Below are positions 54,300-64,000 of a stretch of 64,000 nt of DNA, piece after piece. The notes beneath the pieces were generated by a model. It saw only the letters and a program-made list of their open reading frames with translations. It was not told the DNA's origin and did no database searches. This DNA comes from Aurelia coerulea (Eukaryota; Cnidaria; Scyphozoa; Semaeostomeae; Ulmaridae), in NCBI GenBank assembly GCA_039566865.1, contig CM076951.1, positions 18,299,484 through 18,363,483 on the forward strand, read 5' to 3'. The first letter of the stretch is position 1; each line of letters begins with the position of its first letter. The position numbers were made by a program, and so were the translations under genes.

Positions 54300-55420
54300 C
54301 CTGTTTGTGCAGGTTACCACAAGATACGAGGCAAAATTATTTTGGGAGGGTGCCACATTGTTTGCGCTATTGATAGTTAAGGGTTGCTGATGAACCTATT
54401 ACAAATATTTGTACTGACAAGATAGATATTGAACCTATACCAAAAATGCAAGTGCCGCCGACGTTACTGGGAACCAATATGCAAAATGCTTCTAAAGGGG
54501 TAGTGCAACCCAATACGCAAAGGTTGACCACAAACCTATACATGAATGTTTATTTGAAGGGGGACCACAAACCTGTATGAAAATTGTTTTTGAAAGGACC
54601 ACAAACCTATATGCGAAATGGTTTTATAAAGGACCACAAACCTTATGCGAAATGGTTTTTGAAGGGGACCACGAACCTGTATGCGAAATGGTTTTGAAAG
54701 GACCACAAACCTATATGCGAAATGGTTTTGTAAAGGACCACAAACCTTATGCAAAATGGTTTTTGAAGGGGGACCACAAACCTGTATGCGAAATGGTTTT
54801 GAAAGGACCACGAACCTTATGCAAAATGGTTTTTTGAAGGGGGACCACAAACCTGTATGCGACATGGTTTTGAAAGGACCACAAACCTTATGCGAAATGG
54901 TTTTTGAAGGGGGACCACAAAGAACATCGATGAAAATTACCTTGATCATATGAATTGAATGCATGAGAGGATTTGAAAACCTTCTCCAGGAACACAGAAA
55001 CGATCCTACTTTCCTTCAGGAGAAACTAAGCATGTATAAGCCTGTGATAAAATATATTATACTGGGTGAGTTAGAAAAAAGGATCCCCGCTTGGAAGGCC
55101 ACTGCTCCATGAACGCTGTATGCGGCAAGGAGCCCTTTGTTCAGAACAAAGCGATAGAGCCAAGAGTAATTCATATCGCTGCAACTGAAACCCATATCGA
55201 TGGGATTGAATGGTGACGCAGATCGTCACAAAGGTCACAAAGAGAAGAATACATTGTGAAATCGTACCTGATCAATGAAAAGATCCTGATTCATAGCTTG
55301 CAAAGAATTTCAATTCCAATACAAATATGGGAGAACTTTGTACTTTGGAGGGGATCCCTTCACATAGGGAAGTCCCAGTGCATCACTCGATACTTTTTAC
55401 ACGGCTAACAACGAATAGTA
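54300..55420 (+). pseudogene. Degraded coding stretch, unrecognised, interrupted by a minisatellite
   Basis: Pieces: VTTRYEAKLFWEGATLFALL (about 54305), then DEPITNICTDKIDIEPIPK, QVPPTLLGTNMQNASKGVV and QPNTQRLTTNL (54380-54535), the minisatellite, then FENLLQEHRNDPTFLQEKL, SMYKPVIKYIILGELEKRIP (54973-55110), AIEPRVIHIAATETHIDGIE (about 55150) and EEYIVKSYLINEKILIHSLQ, SIPIQIWENFVLWRG (55240-55375). Stops and frame changes lie between. All on the plus strand and well composed, so I infer a dead gene of viral or TE origin. No family assigned. Confidence 0.35.
54540..54925 (+). repeat. Minisatellite, units of 35-40 bp
   Basis: About ten units of the type GGACCACAAACCTGTATGCG followed by AAATGGTTTT(T)GAA(A/GGG). 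Two unit types alternate. Open frames across it are by-products of the repeat. Confidence 0.9.
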
Positions 55421-56160
55421 TCTGCACGGTATTCAACGAAAAAAATGAAATAACGAAATAGCAAAATAACGAAATAGCGATATAGTGAAATAACGAAAAA
55501 GATGGCCTTTAGATTTTGACACAGAGAAGATCACCAAATTATCGTAATGCTGAGCATTGGAAAACTTGTTTATTTTTTCTAGGAATCTGAAGGGTACTTC
55601 TGCTTGCTCGTTTTGCTTTATAACTTGCTTAATTTGATTGGGAATAAACAAAGACATAGTTTGATGAAAATCTTTGCAGCATATTCATTAGGCTTTTTTA
55701 TCGATTTTTTCTGGAGTCTGGAACAAAAGCTAGGTTGAACGCAAGTATTCGAGGATGAAAAAGGAAGTGGGCGTAAGCCTCGCAAGACCCGTCGACCGCT
55801 GTAGCGCGCCTTACACAACGAGACCCGCCACAAATTTTGGAGTGGGACCCGCATTTTATCGGACCTGCGGACCCGCATTTTACAGAAGCCGTGCAGCAAT
55901 TATATTTTCTCTTGTTTCTCTGCTACTGTTTACTAGAACCGCAGTCAAAACATTTCAAACTTTACTCCACACAGTGGGGCATTTCAATGGGGGATTATGA
56001 CATTCGCTGTACATGGACCTAAAATGGATGTTCTGCCAAAAAGAGTGAATCTAAGGTGGTTTTCAGTCCCCTGCATATCTAAAAATTCATGAAACGGAAT
56101 AAAATGACTTAAAGGCATGGGTTTTAGGACCAAAAATTTGATGTCTTTGTGCAGATAAAC
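55421..56160. other. No gene recognised
   Basis: Contains an AACGAAATAGC(A/G)A mini-repeat (55446-55497, about six copies of ACGAAATA) and a short direct repeat GGACCCGCATTTTA near 55846 and 55869. No convincing ORF. Confidence 0.45.
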
Positions 56161-56162
56161 TT

Positions 56163-56977
56163 ACAAATGAGTATCAACGCAATCCTTCTTTAGATATTGT
56201 TCAAATTTGGTTGGATATAGTATCAATCATTCACATTGCACAATTCAATCTCGAAGAAATTAGACTTGCACCTTCTATTGCTGCTTTTAAGACAAAGCTG
56301 CTATCCAAGATTCGTCCCCTCCCTAAATCTGTCTTTCGAATACATGACCCAAAAGGACTATCGAACGTTACCCAACTAAGAGTTGGTCTCAGTTAATTGA
56401 ATTTTCACAAATTCAAACACAATTTCAAAGCCACAAACGATGGCATTGAGGATACAGAACACTTCTTGTTGCTCTGCCCTTCATTTGAAGTACCACGTAG
56501 AGATCTTCTCGCTGGAGTTTCTGCTTTATTACAACCACTTGGACATACCAATATTCCAAACGATTTTATAATGCAGATTTTATTGTATGGTGATAAAGAT
56601 TTTCCTGATGTTATCAATAAAGATATACTTTTGTTAACTCTCCGCTTTATCCATCAAATTGGTCGGTTTGATTAGGAATTTAAAACTCAGCCGTAAGTCA
56701 CACAACCACCACGTCCCCATTTTAAGGTAATGTTCCTTCTTTTTTTTGTAAGTAGTAGTAGCTGTAGTAGTAGTCACGTGTAGCTCTATGTGCTATTTTT
56801 GTTTCCAGTAGTCATGTTTAGTGTGATGTTCATATTTTCTGTTTTATGTTGCCATGCGGTAGACGTGTTTTCGCTCCAAATGGCATTGTTTAAGTAGTAG
56901 GATAGAGTATTTTGTAAGTAGTGTGTATTGGTAATATGTATTGTAAGCTTTTATTGGAATGTAGAAAAGAAAAAAAA
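56163..56977 (+). pseudogene. LINE C-terminal tail (RT zinc-binding type end)
   Basis: Single frame with one TAA at 56394: PSLDIVQIWLDIV, FNLEEIRLAPSIAAFKTKLL, VTQLRVGLS, then LNFHKFKHNFKAT, EDTEHFLLLCPSF and ILLYGDKDFPDVINKDILL to 56675. 'LR-GLS.LN..KFKHNF...(C)..ETxEHFLLxC' is the conserved zinc-knuckle end of many cnidarian LINE RTs; the first Cys pair of the knuckle is missing. 3' UTR with a GAAAAGAAAAAAAAA tail at about 56966. Confidence 0.75.
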
Positions 56978-57951
56978 ATTCAATCTCAACTGCTCTCATT
57001 TTTTGGAAAAAAGATTGTTAGAGGGCTATCACTATGGTATGTGAGCAGCACAGTTAATGTATCAAAGGTTGTATTTTGAAAATTTGCGATAGATACGAAA
57101 ATTTTAAATGATTATCCTTCAAATGCTATTACTTCATTAACGGATTGTCAATATGGCAAAAAGATGCTTGATACTTCGAAACAGGGATCCCCATTTCGCC
57201 TTATACTCAAACTCGTTTTTATATACGGGGCACTGAAGTAAAACAGAAACACTAGTTTCACTCAGTTTTATCAATCATATGTTTAAGATAAGATTGACTA
57301 CTATATGTGTTTTGTTAAATTCTATGATTTATACTTTCCACTAAATAACGATTGGAAGGGCTTAAACAATTTAATATCAAATGCATCCAGAAATGAAAAG
57401 TTAGCGACTCTCTTGATCTATCACGACGTTCATGCTTCATTTGTATCTATATTTTCCCCGTTTCTTTTACCTAAAACAAAAATACCGAATGCTACCCCCC
57501 CCCCACAGGTTTTATTTGATAGACCATAAAGCTGCATCACCGATCTTGCAAACAGTAAGGAAACAACTCAATTTTTTTACGAAACTGCCGTAGAGAAAAA
57601 TAGTCTTGGAAGACAGTGCTTTTGCACCTGAATGTGTTGGCAAATCCACGAAAGCAACAAAAGTTTAGTGTAATGATAGTTTATGCAACACATGAATTAT
57701 CACATCTCTAACTCGATATGGAAGAAATGAGAACGATTATTATTTCATTATGCAGTTCTTCTAGTGTCCACTATTATTTTCTGTTGAAATAAGCCCTTCC
57801 TGACCCTTATACATGGGCCCCACCCCCACCCCAACCCCCAGGCACAACCCAGCAGATTCCTCTCCCAATGTAAATCAATTATCTTGGAAGAAAATCCTTT
57901 CCAACTGCTTTTCACACCTTCTGGGTTTTGCAAAATTCAACAATCCAAGCC
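56978..57951. other. No gene recognised
   Basis: AT-rich flank of the Mutator-like element at 57952. A C-tract lies at 57498-57506 and a CCCCAC-rich patch at 57817-57842. ATCCAAGCC at 57943-57951 is the left target duplication of that element. Confidence 0.5.
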
Positions 57952-57957
57952 GGGAGT

Positions 57958-58446
57958 CCCTAATTCAAGATTCAAGATTCAAGATCCAAGATCCAAAGAT
58001 CCGGAATTCAAGATTCAAAATGAAACACCCTAATTTAAGATCCAGAATTCAAGATTCAAAATGAAACACCCTAATTCAAGATCCGGAATTCAAGATTCAA
58101 AATGAAACACCCTAATTCAAGATCCGGAATTCAAGATTCAAAGTGAAACACCCTAATTCAAGATCCAGAATTCAAGATTCAAAATAAAACACCCTAATTC
58201 AAGATCCAGAATTCAAGATTCAAAATGAAACACCCTAATTCAAGATCCAGAATTCAAGATTCAAAATGAAAACACCCTAATTCAAGATCCAGAATTCAAG
58301 ATTCAAAATGAAACACCCTAATTCAAGATCCAGAATTCAAGATTCAAAATGAAACACCCTAATTCAAGATCCAGAATTCAAGATTCAAAATGAAACCCCC
58401 TAATTCAAGATCCAGAATTCAAGATTCAAAATGGAAACACCCTAGT
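57958..58446 (+). repeat. Satellite array, left arm; inverted arrays at 59229-59411 and 61209-61520
   Basis: About twelve units of CCTAATTCAAGATCCAGAAT + TCAAGATTCAAAATGAAACA type. The right-arm array is in opposite orientation and split by the element at 59412-61208. Units alternate CCGGAATTC and CCAGAATTC. Confidence 0.92.
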
Positions 58447-59411
58447 TCGGAATTGAAGAAGTTTTAAATGTTTCAATTTTGAAAACAAATCATTTTGGAT
58501 CCAGCAGTTACTGAGTGGAGTTGAATACAATGGATGTTTATTCAAAAATTCTTTGACGTGATTTCAGCTCTTAAAGATATATTGGAATATGATGTCCACT
58601 AATCTGGATAATGACAAATAATGAGTTGCGATAAGGTTTTTTGTATGGCCTAGGCATGAATTTCTGAGAGGCAAATAGTGCCTCGGCCAAACAAGGAACT
58701 TTCTCGCTTTTCGATATTGGTCAACATCTGGAACAGTGCAAATCATATTGCTATGTATTTAAGAGCTGAAATCATTTGAAAGAAATTCAAATAAATTTCC
58801 ATGATCTGAGACCCTCAACTCATCAGAGCCAAGGAAGCCAAAATTCAAAGTAAGAAGTTTTAGAAATTGAAACACTGAAAAACTTGGGTAAAACTTGTTG
58901 ATGAACACAATTTGGAGTTAAAATGTTCACACCAAGTACACCCAACTTTCAGTTGCTATTACTGTGAGAGAATGTGAAAATCAGATACTAAGCCAGTGTC
59001 CAGCATTGCTTACATGAAGGGGCTTTGAAATTTCTTAGAAGCTCTCTTAAACAAGTACCTAAAATGCTGTTAAAAATTTGTATTTACTGTACTGCTCCAA
59101 AAATATAAATTACAAAGGTTTCTTAGCTTTTTTAATCCAGTTAGCATAGTTTTTAAACGTTAAAAAAGATTGGGCCTTAAGTTTCCTAGATTAGCGCAGT
59201 TCACTTAAAAAATCACTGGAACACCATCTTGAATTCTGGATCTTGAATTAGGGCGTTTCATTTTGAATCTTGAATTCTGGATCTTGAATTAGGGTGTTTC
59301 ATTTTGAATCTTGAATTCCGGATCTTGAATTAGGGTGTTTCATTTTGAATCTTGAATTCCGGATCTTGAATTAGGGTGTTTCATTTTGAATCTTGAATTC
59401 CGGATCTTGAA

Positions 59412-61208
59412 TAGACCATTTGCCAATTAAGAAAAAGGGATTGGCGCGAGCGCGGCCAATTCCGACAGCCCTAGTAACAGTCGGAAATCCGGGGAGTCCT
59501 CCCGACCCGGCCCGATTTTCTGACCCGAAGCTGCATTTGGAGCTGATGCTCAATGGTTACTCAACTAATTTCAAAACAGAAAAAAATTTACAAGAGATAA
59601 CTCGTTTGTGAGTCTTGTCACGAATTTTGGGCTCAATATTGCCCCCAGGGGTGGAGCACGGGGGCCGCGAAAATTGGGAAAAATTTGGCCTACCCCATTT
59701 TGGGCCGTAACTCCATTTTGCGAGGGGTAAACGGCCTCGGCATGTCAAAAATCGACGGGGAACCGTATTCTTTCACTAAAACAATTTCATTCTCGAATTT
59801 ATCTCTAAAATTCGCAGAATAACGAGCCTTTCTTTTTTCAAAGCTGTGGGGAAAATCCCGAAAATTTCTACTTAGGCCCTTTTTCCTCCCAAATGGATCG
59901 TGCTCGTTTTCCTACTAAATGCACTTACTAACTCCAGATTAATGATTAAATACCTTAAAAAGGGTTGAAATAAGGTCCTCCAAAAGTTTGTTTTCAGTTT
60001 CTCGATTTATCCACTTCAGAATCAGCCCAAGACGGTCGGCCAGTTTGGGATGTTCTTTTAACCGGACCCTACGACCCTACGACCCCGGACCATACGACCC
60101 CGGACCACACGACCCTACGACCATACGACCCTACGACCCTACGACTCAAATTTTATTATTTTTTATCATTATTCATAAATTATTTATAAATTGTTTTATT
60201 TTCATTTATATTTAGCATACATTTTGCTGTCATTTAGATTTATCAAGCCAGGGTGTGGGCTGTTTGTGAGTGCAGTTTTGAAAACGTAGACATTATACCA
60301 TAACTGTCAAGCGATACAATCAAAACGGATATGTGTACCAAAATAGCCTACTCACAGCACAGGAAGTACAGGCTTTTCACTTTGGAGATGTGGTCTGATG
60401 TCCGATGTTGGTCTAATTTTTGCTGAAGCTAATTGTTGCACCCCCTTTGTAAATTAGTTACCTTTAACAGTAATTCATTAGTTTCTATTATGCTCGTTTA
60501 GTTTTGTTATTCTTCTTAAACTTTGTTAGTAGGTTTTTACCTTTATGTAAGATTTATAAAAGATATAAATAAATAAATAAAAGATGTGGAATTTTCCAAG
60601 CCGCTGAATTTTACACAATATATTCAATTTCAGAGCAACATTTTCTCTCGTTGTCAATAGATTTTCAGCCTGAATTTCACTAACTGGAAACCAGTCAAAT
60701 TGTTCGCGTGTCAAAGGTCACTGATGGTAAAATGTCTACGTTTTCAAAACTGCACGCACAAACAGCCTACACCCTGGCTTGATAAATCTAAATGACAGCA
60801 AAATGTATGCTAAATGATCAAATATAAATGAAAATAAAACGATTCATAAATAATGATAAAAATAATAAAATTTGAGTCGTAGGGTCGTAGGGTCGTATGG
60901 TCGTAGGGTCGTATGGTCCGGGGTCGTATGGTCCGGGGTCGTAGGGTCGTAGGGTCCGGTTAAAAGAACATCCCGGCCAGTTTTCATTGATTTTTCAAAA
61001 TTTTCTCCCAAGTTTTGGACTTATTACATTTGAAGTAAGGGGTCAAAATCAGCTGATCGTTTGTTTATGTGCCCTACTCTACAAATCGATCGTGGGAAAT
61101 ACATCGAATAAGATATTCTGAAGTGGAGAGGATTCCCCGATGTTACTAGGGCTGTCGGAATTGGCCGCGCTCGCCTCAATCCCTTTTTCCTAATTGGCAA
61201 ATGGTCTA
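59412..61208. mobile_element. TIR element inserted in the satellite arm
   Basis: TAGACCATTTGCCAATTA at 59412 and its inverse ending GGTCTA at 61208; inverted similarity runs about 65 bp (GGCGCGAGCGCGGCCAATTCC, CGACAGCCCTAGTAAC on the left; inverse on the right). Flanking satellite reads CTTGAA | TTAGGG without an evident duplication. Interior 59480-60040 has no recognised gene. Contains a nested Mutator-like element. Confidence 0.8.
60047..60974. mobile_element. Nested Mutator-like element, 9-bp duplication GGCCAGTTT
   Basis: GGGATGTTCTTTTAACCGGA at 60047 and its inverse ending 60974; GGCCAGTTT at 60038-60046 and 60975-60983. Arms of about 245 bp: a tandem tract of (GACCCTAC)-type units and CCGGACCA, then an AT-rich part and CAAGCCAGGGTGT(A/G)GGCTGT. 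The centre (60300-60720) is non-coding. Confidence 0.92.
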
Positions 61209-61538
61209 TTAGGGTGTTTCATTTTGAATCTTGAATTCCGGATCTTGAATTAGGGTGTTTCATTTTGAATCTTGAATTCTGGATCTTGAATTAGGGTGTT
61301 TCATTTTGAATCTTGAATTCCGGATCTTGAATTAGGGTGTTTCATTTTGAATCTTGAATTCCGGATCTTGAATTAGGGTGTTTCATTTTGAATCTTGAAT
61401 TCTGGATCTTGAATTAGGGTGTTTCATTTTGAATCTTGAATTCCGGATCTTGAATTAGGGTGTTTCACTCTGGATCTTGAATTCCGGATCTTTGGATCTT
61501 GGATCTTGAATCTTGAATTAGGGACTCCCATCCAAGCC

Positions 61539-62058
61539 TTTGTAGATTCGTACGATGGATAAAAACTGTCAATATCTGTGAAGTCCCCCACATAAAAATT
61601 TAGATTAAAAAAATTCCGCAAATTCCCACAAATACATATTTCTCTCACTTCACTATTAACATCTCCTGGTCACTTTAAGCTATAAACCTAATGTCAAACT
61701 CTGTATAATAGCTATATATTCAACTATTTGTAAAGTAAATCATACTTAAGTTCAAAATTTTTGTCAAAATTTAGTACACCACAACAAAAATTAGTTTCAC
61801 AGAGATTGAAGTGGAGTAGAAAGTGGAAACCTTGAACAGTACTGAAAGGAATATGGTGGAATCTTCGTTTCAAATTTCATCGAAATTGGTCGAAAGGATT
61901 TCACTTCATAGGCGATTGAAGATAGCTGTTTTCAATATGTATGTACAACAAAAATTTGTCCTCAAGTCTTTTTGGGGCACCTCAAATGAAAAATTGCCAA
62001 AAAATTTGCTGTAAAGATATGAAGCTAAGTTATATGTTTTCACCCTGGGGAATGTCTT
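61539..62058. other. No gene recognised
   Basis: AT-rich. A phrase like 'ggaatcttcgtttcaaatttcatcg' near 61858 sits in a short ORF with no domain. Confidence 0.4.
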
Positions 62059-62826
62059 CGCAGTACGGTGGAGGGTGCCGAGTACGGTGGAGGGTGCCGA
62101 GTACGGTGGAGGGCTATCTTGGAGTACGGTGGGGGGCTATCATGAAGTACGGTGGAGGGTGCGGAGTACGGTGGAGGGCTATCATGCAGTACGGTGGAGG
62201 GTGCGGAGTACGGTGGGGGGCTATCATGAGTACGGTGGAGGGCTACCTGAAGTACGGTGGGGGGCTATCATGGAGTACGGTGGAGGGTGCAAGTACGGTG
62301 GAGGGCTATCATGGAGTACGGTGGAGGGCTATCTGCAGTACGGTGGGGGGCTATCATGGAGTACGGTGGAGGGTGCGGAGTACGGTGGAGGGCTATCATG
62401 CAGTACGGTGGAGGGTGCAAGTACGGTGGAGGGCTATCATGCAGTACGGTGGAGGGCTATCATTTTTCGTGTGGGGGGCTATCATGGAGTACGGTGGAGG
62501 GTGCAAGTACGGTGGAGGGCTATCATGCAGTACGGTGGAGGGCTATCGTGCAGTACGGTGGGGGGCTATCATGGAGTACGGTGGAGGGTGCGGAGTACGG
62601 TGGAGGGCTATCATGGAGTACGGTGGAGGGTGCGGAGTACGGTGGAGGGCTATCATGCAGTACGGTGGAGGGTGCAAGTACGGTGGAGGGCTATCTTGCA
62701 GTACGGTGGAGGGCTATCATTTTGCGTGTGGGGGGCTATCATGGAGTACGGTGGAGGGTGCAAGTACGGTGGAGGGCTATCATGGAGTACGGTGGAGGGC
62801 TATCATGCAGTACGGTGGAGGGTGCA
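62059..62826 (+). repeat. Minisatellite with AGTACGGTGGAGGG core
   Basis: Some 35-40 copies of AGTACGGTGG(A/G)GGG joined by two spacer types, TGC(G/A) or CTATCATG(G/C). Higher-order blocks of about 100 bp recur, with two copies of CTATCATTTT(T/G)CGTGTGGG. All three plus-strand frames stay open for long stretches because unit lengths avoid stops. Not a gene. Confidence 0.92.
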
Positions 62827-63695
62827 TAGTATTGCCAACAGCCTCGCTATATCGTCAACAAAAATCTTTTGTTTTCCTAAGAATACCAAATGCTATAACA
62901 TATATAAATTTTGTGTGGAAGACGTCATTAATTTCCTATCGAATTCACTTGAAGACTCTGTGTCACAATACATGTTTTCGATGAGAAACTAAGAATCTAA
63001 GCCAGCATTGAATGTTATCAAAATTGTAAGATTTTGAGTGCTCCTGAGATTTTCAAAACGGATGATTTACATACTTTTCCGATGTTTAGACATTACTGAA
63101 GTAATTGCCGAGCCGTGCTAGGCTTTCCAGTATGATAATTGGAAAGAAAAAACATTTAACTCGACTCGGAAAATGTACTGCACTTGCTTTGTCCTCCACT
63201 AAAAAAATTGAATTGATGATAATGTGAGCTGAGTCTCTTATGCGCGGTTTCATATAAAAAGATACACATTATGATTCTTTTCTTGGCACGAAAGGGTGAT
63301 AAACATATAAATAATCTCATATGTGTTACAGTACTGCAAAAACTAGATGAACAAGCAAAGTATCTTAATTTCTGCACACATCATTACCGCTAGAATTAAT
63401 CAAACCAAACTGGAATTATAAAGGATCATATAATCAAGAACAAAATTCGACTAGAGGAGAATTGATTCTCGCAGTTTGTTGTGAAATGCCATTCTCAACT
63501 GCTATTTTTTGAAATGGTTCATACCTCCCCCATACCTCCCACAGTTTGTTTAGTTTTTGGGCTATGAGTGGGTCTCTACAGGTTTTGCGAATATGAAGAT
63601 TTGGCCAGATTTGAGTGCAGTTAGCGGATTTTTGCCAAGGATTTCTTTATTGAAATAAATATTTTCCCCCCGGGGGGGTCACTTGACCAGGTTTT
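62827..63695. other. No gene recognised
   Basis: Directly after the minisatellite an open piece reads SIANSLAISSTKIFCFPKN and FCVEDVINFLSNSLED to a stop at 62992. It could be an exon remnant that the array runs into, but no family is recognised. The rest is AT-rich; CCCCCCGGGGGGG at 63666-63678 starts the next repeat. Confidence 0.35.
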
Positions 63696-63960
63696 GGTCG
63701 GGGACGTGCCATCGAAGCTTCAAAAACATACCCGTTCCTTATACCAATTTTGCGAAAAAGTATACCCGACTTTATACCAATTTTGCGAAAAAGTATACCC
63801 GACCTTATACCAATTTTCCGAAAAAGTATACCAAAATCGTTCCTTAAACCAAAATCGCGAAAATCGATACCGTTCCTTATACCAAAATCGTAAAAATCGA
63901 TACCGTTCCTTATACCAAAATCGCTAAAATCGATACCCTTCCCGATGGCACGTCCCCGTA
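63696..63960 (+). repeat. Tandem repeat between inverted GGGACGTGCCATCG ends
   Basis: GGGGACGTGCCATCG at 63699 and its inverse CGATGGCACGTCCCC at about 63942-63956 enclose some eight units of about 30 bp (GTTCCTTATACCAA(T/A)(T/A)TTGCGA type). C/G runs (CCCCCCGGGGGGG; CCCCCCCCCCCCCCGGG) bracket it, and the second run lies near the window end. Satellite-filled non-autonomous TE is a fair guess. Confidence 0.7.
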
Positions 63961-64000
63961 CCCAAAATATGTGAAGTACCCCCCCCCCCCCGGGATTTTC

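Larger units (their letters stand above)
57952..61529. mobile_element. Mutator-like element with 9-bp duplication; TIRs built from a satellite
   Basis: GGGAGTCCCTAATTCAAGAT at 57952 and its inverse ending 61529; ATCCAAGCC duplicated at 57943-57951 and 61530-61538. Each TIR continues as a tandem array of a unit of about 40 bp (CCTAATTCAAGATCC(A/G)GAATTC...). The interior 58450-59220 is non-coding with no recognised gene. A further TIR element (59412-61208) is inserted in the right-hand satellite. Confidence 0.9.

Noticed and set aside
54536..54964. Open frames on both strands across the 54.5-54.9 kb repeat
   Set aside because: Unit length makes several frames stop-free; repeat artefact.
57952..58446. 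CRISPR-like regular array
   Set aside because: Units are repeated throughout without unique spacers, in a eukaryotic TE arm.
61941..62992. Long Tyr/Gly/Trp/Arg-rich open frames of 190-347 codons
   Set aside because: They are translations of the AGTACGGTGGAGGG minisatellite in three frames; no independent coding signal.

Overview
The window is AT-rich metazoan DNA with no prokaryotic organisation. It has GT-AG introns, long gene-free stretches, minisatellites and a very dense, deeply nested set of transposable elements (TEs). The mix of families (Penelope-like, DIRS, BEL/Pao, CR1/L2-type LINEs carrying SGNH-esterase domains, PIF/Harbinger, hAT, Mutator-like, piggyBac-type and TA-targeting MITEs) fits a marine invertebrate, most likely a cnidarian. 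That assignment is inference; nothing here fixes the species.

Layout. 0-6 kb: the 3'-open end of a Myb/SANT-like gene, a dead LINE reverse transcriptase, an intron-containing Penelope-like element cut off before its RT core, and an antisense SGNH/endonuclease LINE piece. 5.8-15.8 kb: a repeated unknown ORF, a broken hAT transposase, a coiled-coil/SGNH ORF1-like protein, a complete PIF/Harbinger element (Myb protein plus DDE transposase, TIRs and target duplication) lying next to a Mutator-like transposase remnant, and a foldback MITE. 17.7-18.0 kb: the best candidate host gene, a small secreted eight-cysteine protein with a TATA box. 18.7-23 kb: a degraded unrecognised gene with a PHD-like finger, a run of octamer (ATGCAAAT) motifs, a 55-bp palindrome and a RecQ-like helicase exon.

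23.5-29.2 kb holds the most unusual content. Small, overlapping, tightly packed ORFs include several short Gly/Lys-rich amphipathic proteins and convergent and divergent genes. This looks like a compact DNA-virus-like or Polinton/adintovirus-like remnant, opened by two MITE-type insertions and one Harbinger insertion.

32.4-46.3 kb is one BEL/Pao retrotransposon split twice, by an almost complete CR1/L2-like LINE (34.24-39.60 kb) and by a structurally complete DIRS element (39.98-44.85 kb). 46.3-53.9 kb is an intron-containing Gypsy-integrase-derived gene remnant. It is hit by a TA-flanked TIR element that itself carries a LINE fragment and a Harbinger MITE, and by a Mutator-like foldback element with a perfect 10-bp target duplication.

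53.9-64 kb contains weak coding remnants, several minisatellites and a nested series: a Mutator-like element with a 9-bp duplication and satellite-built TIRs, containing another TIR element, containing a second 9-bp-duplication element. Insertion order can be read at several loci because flanking sequence, duplications or empty sites survive.
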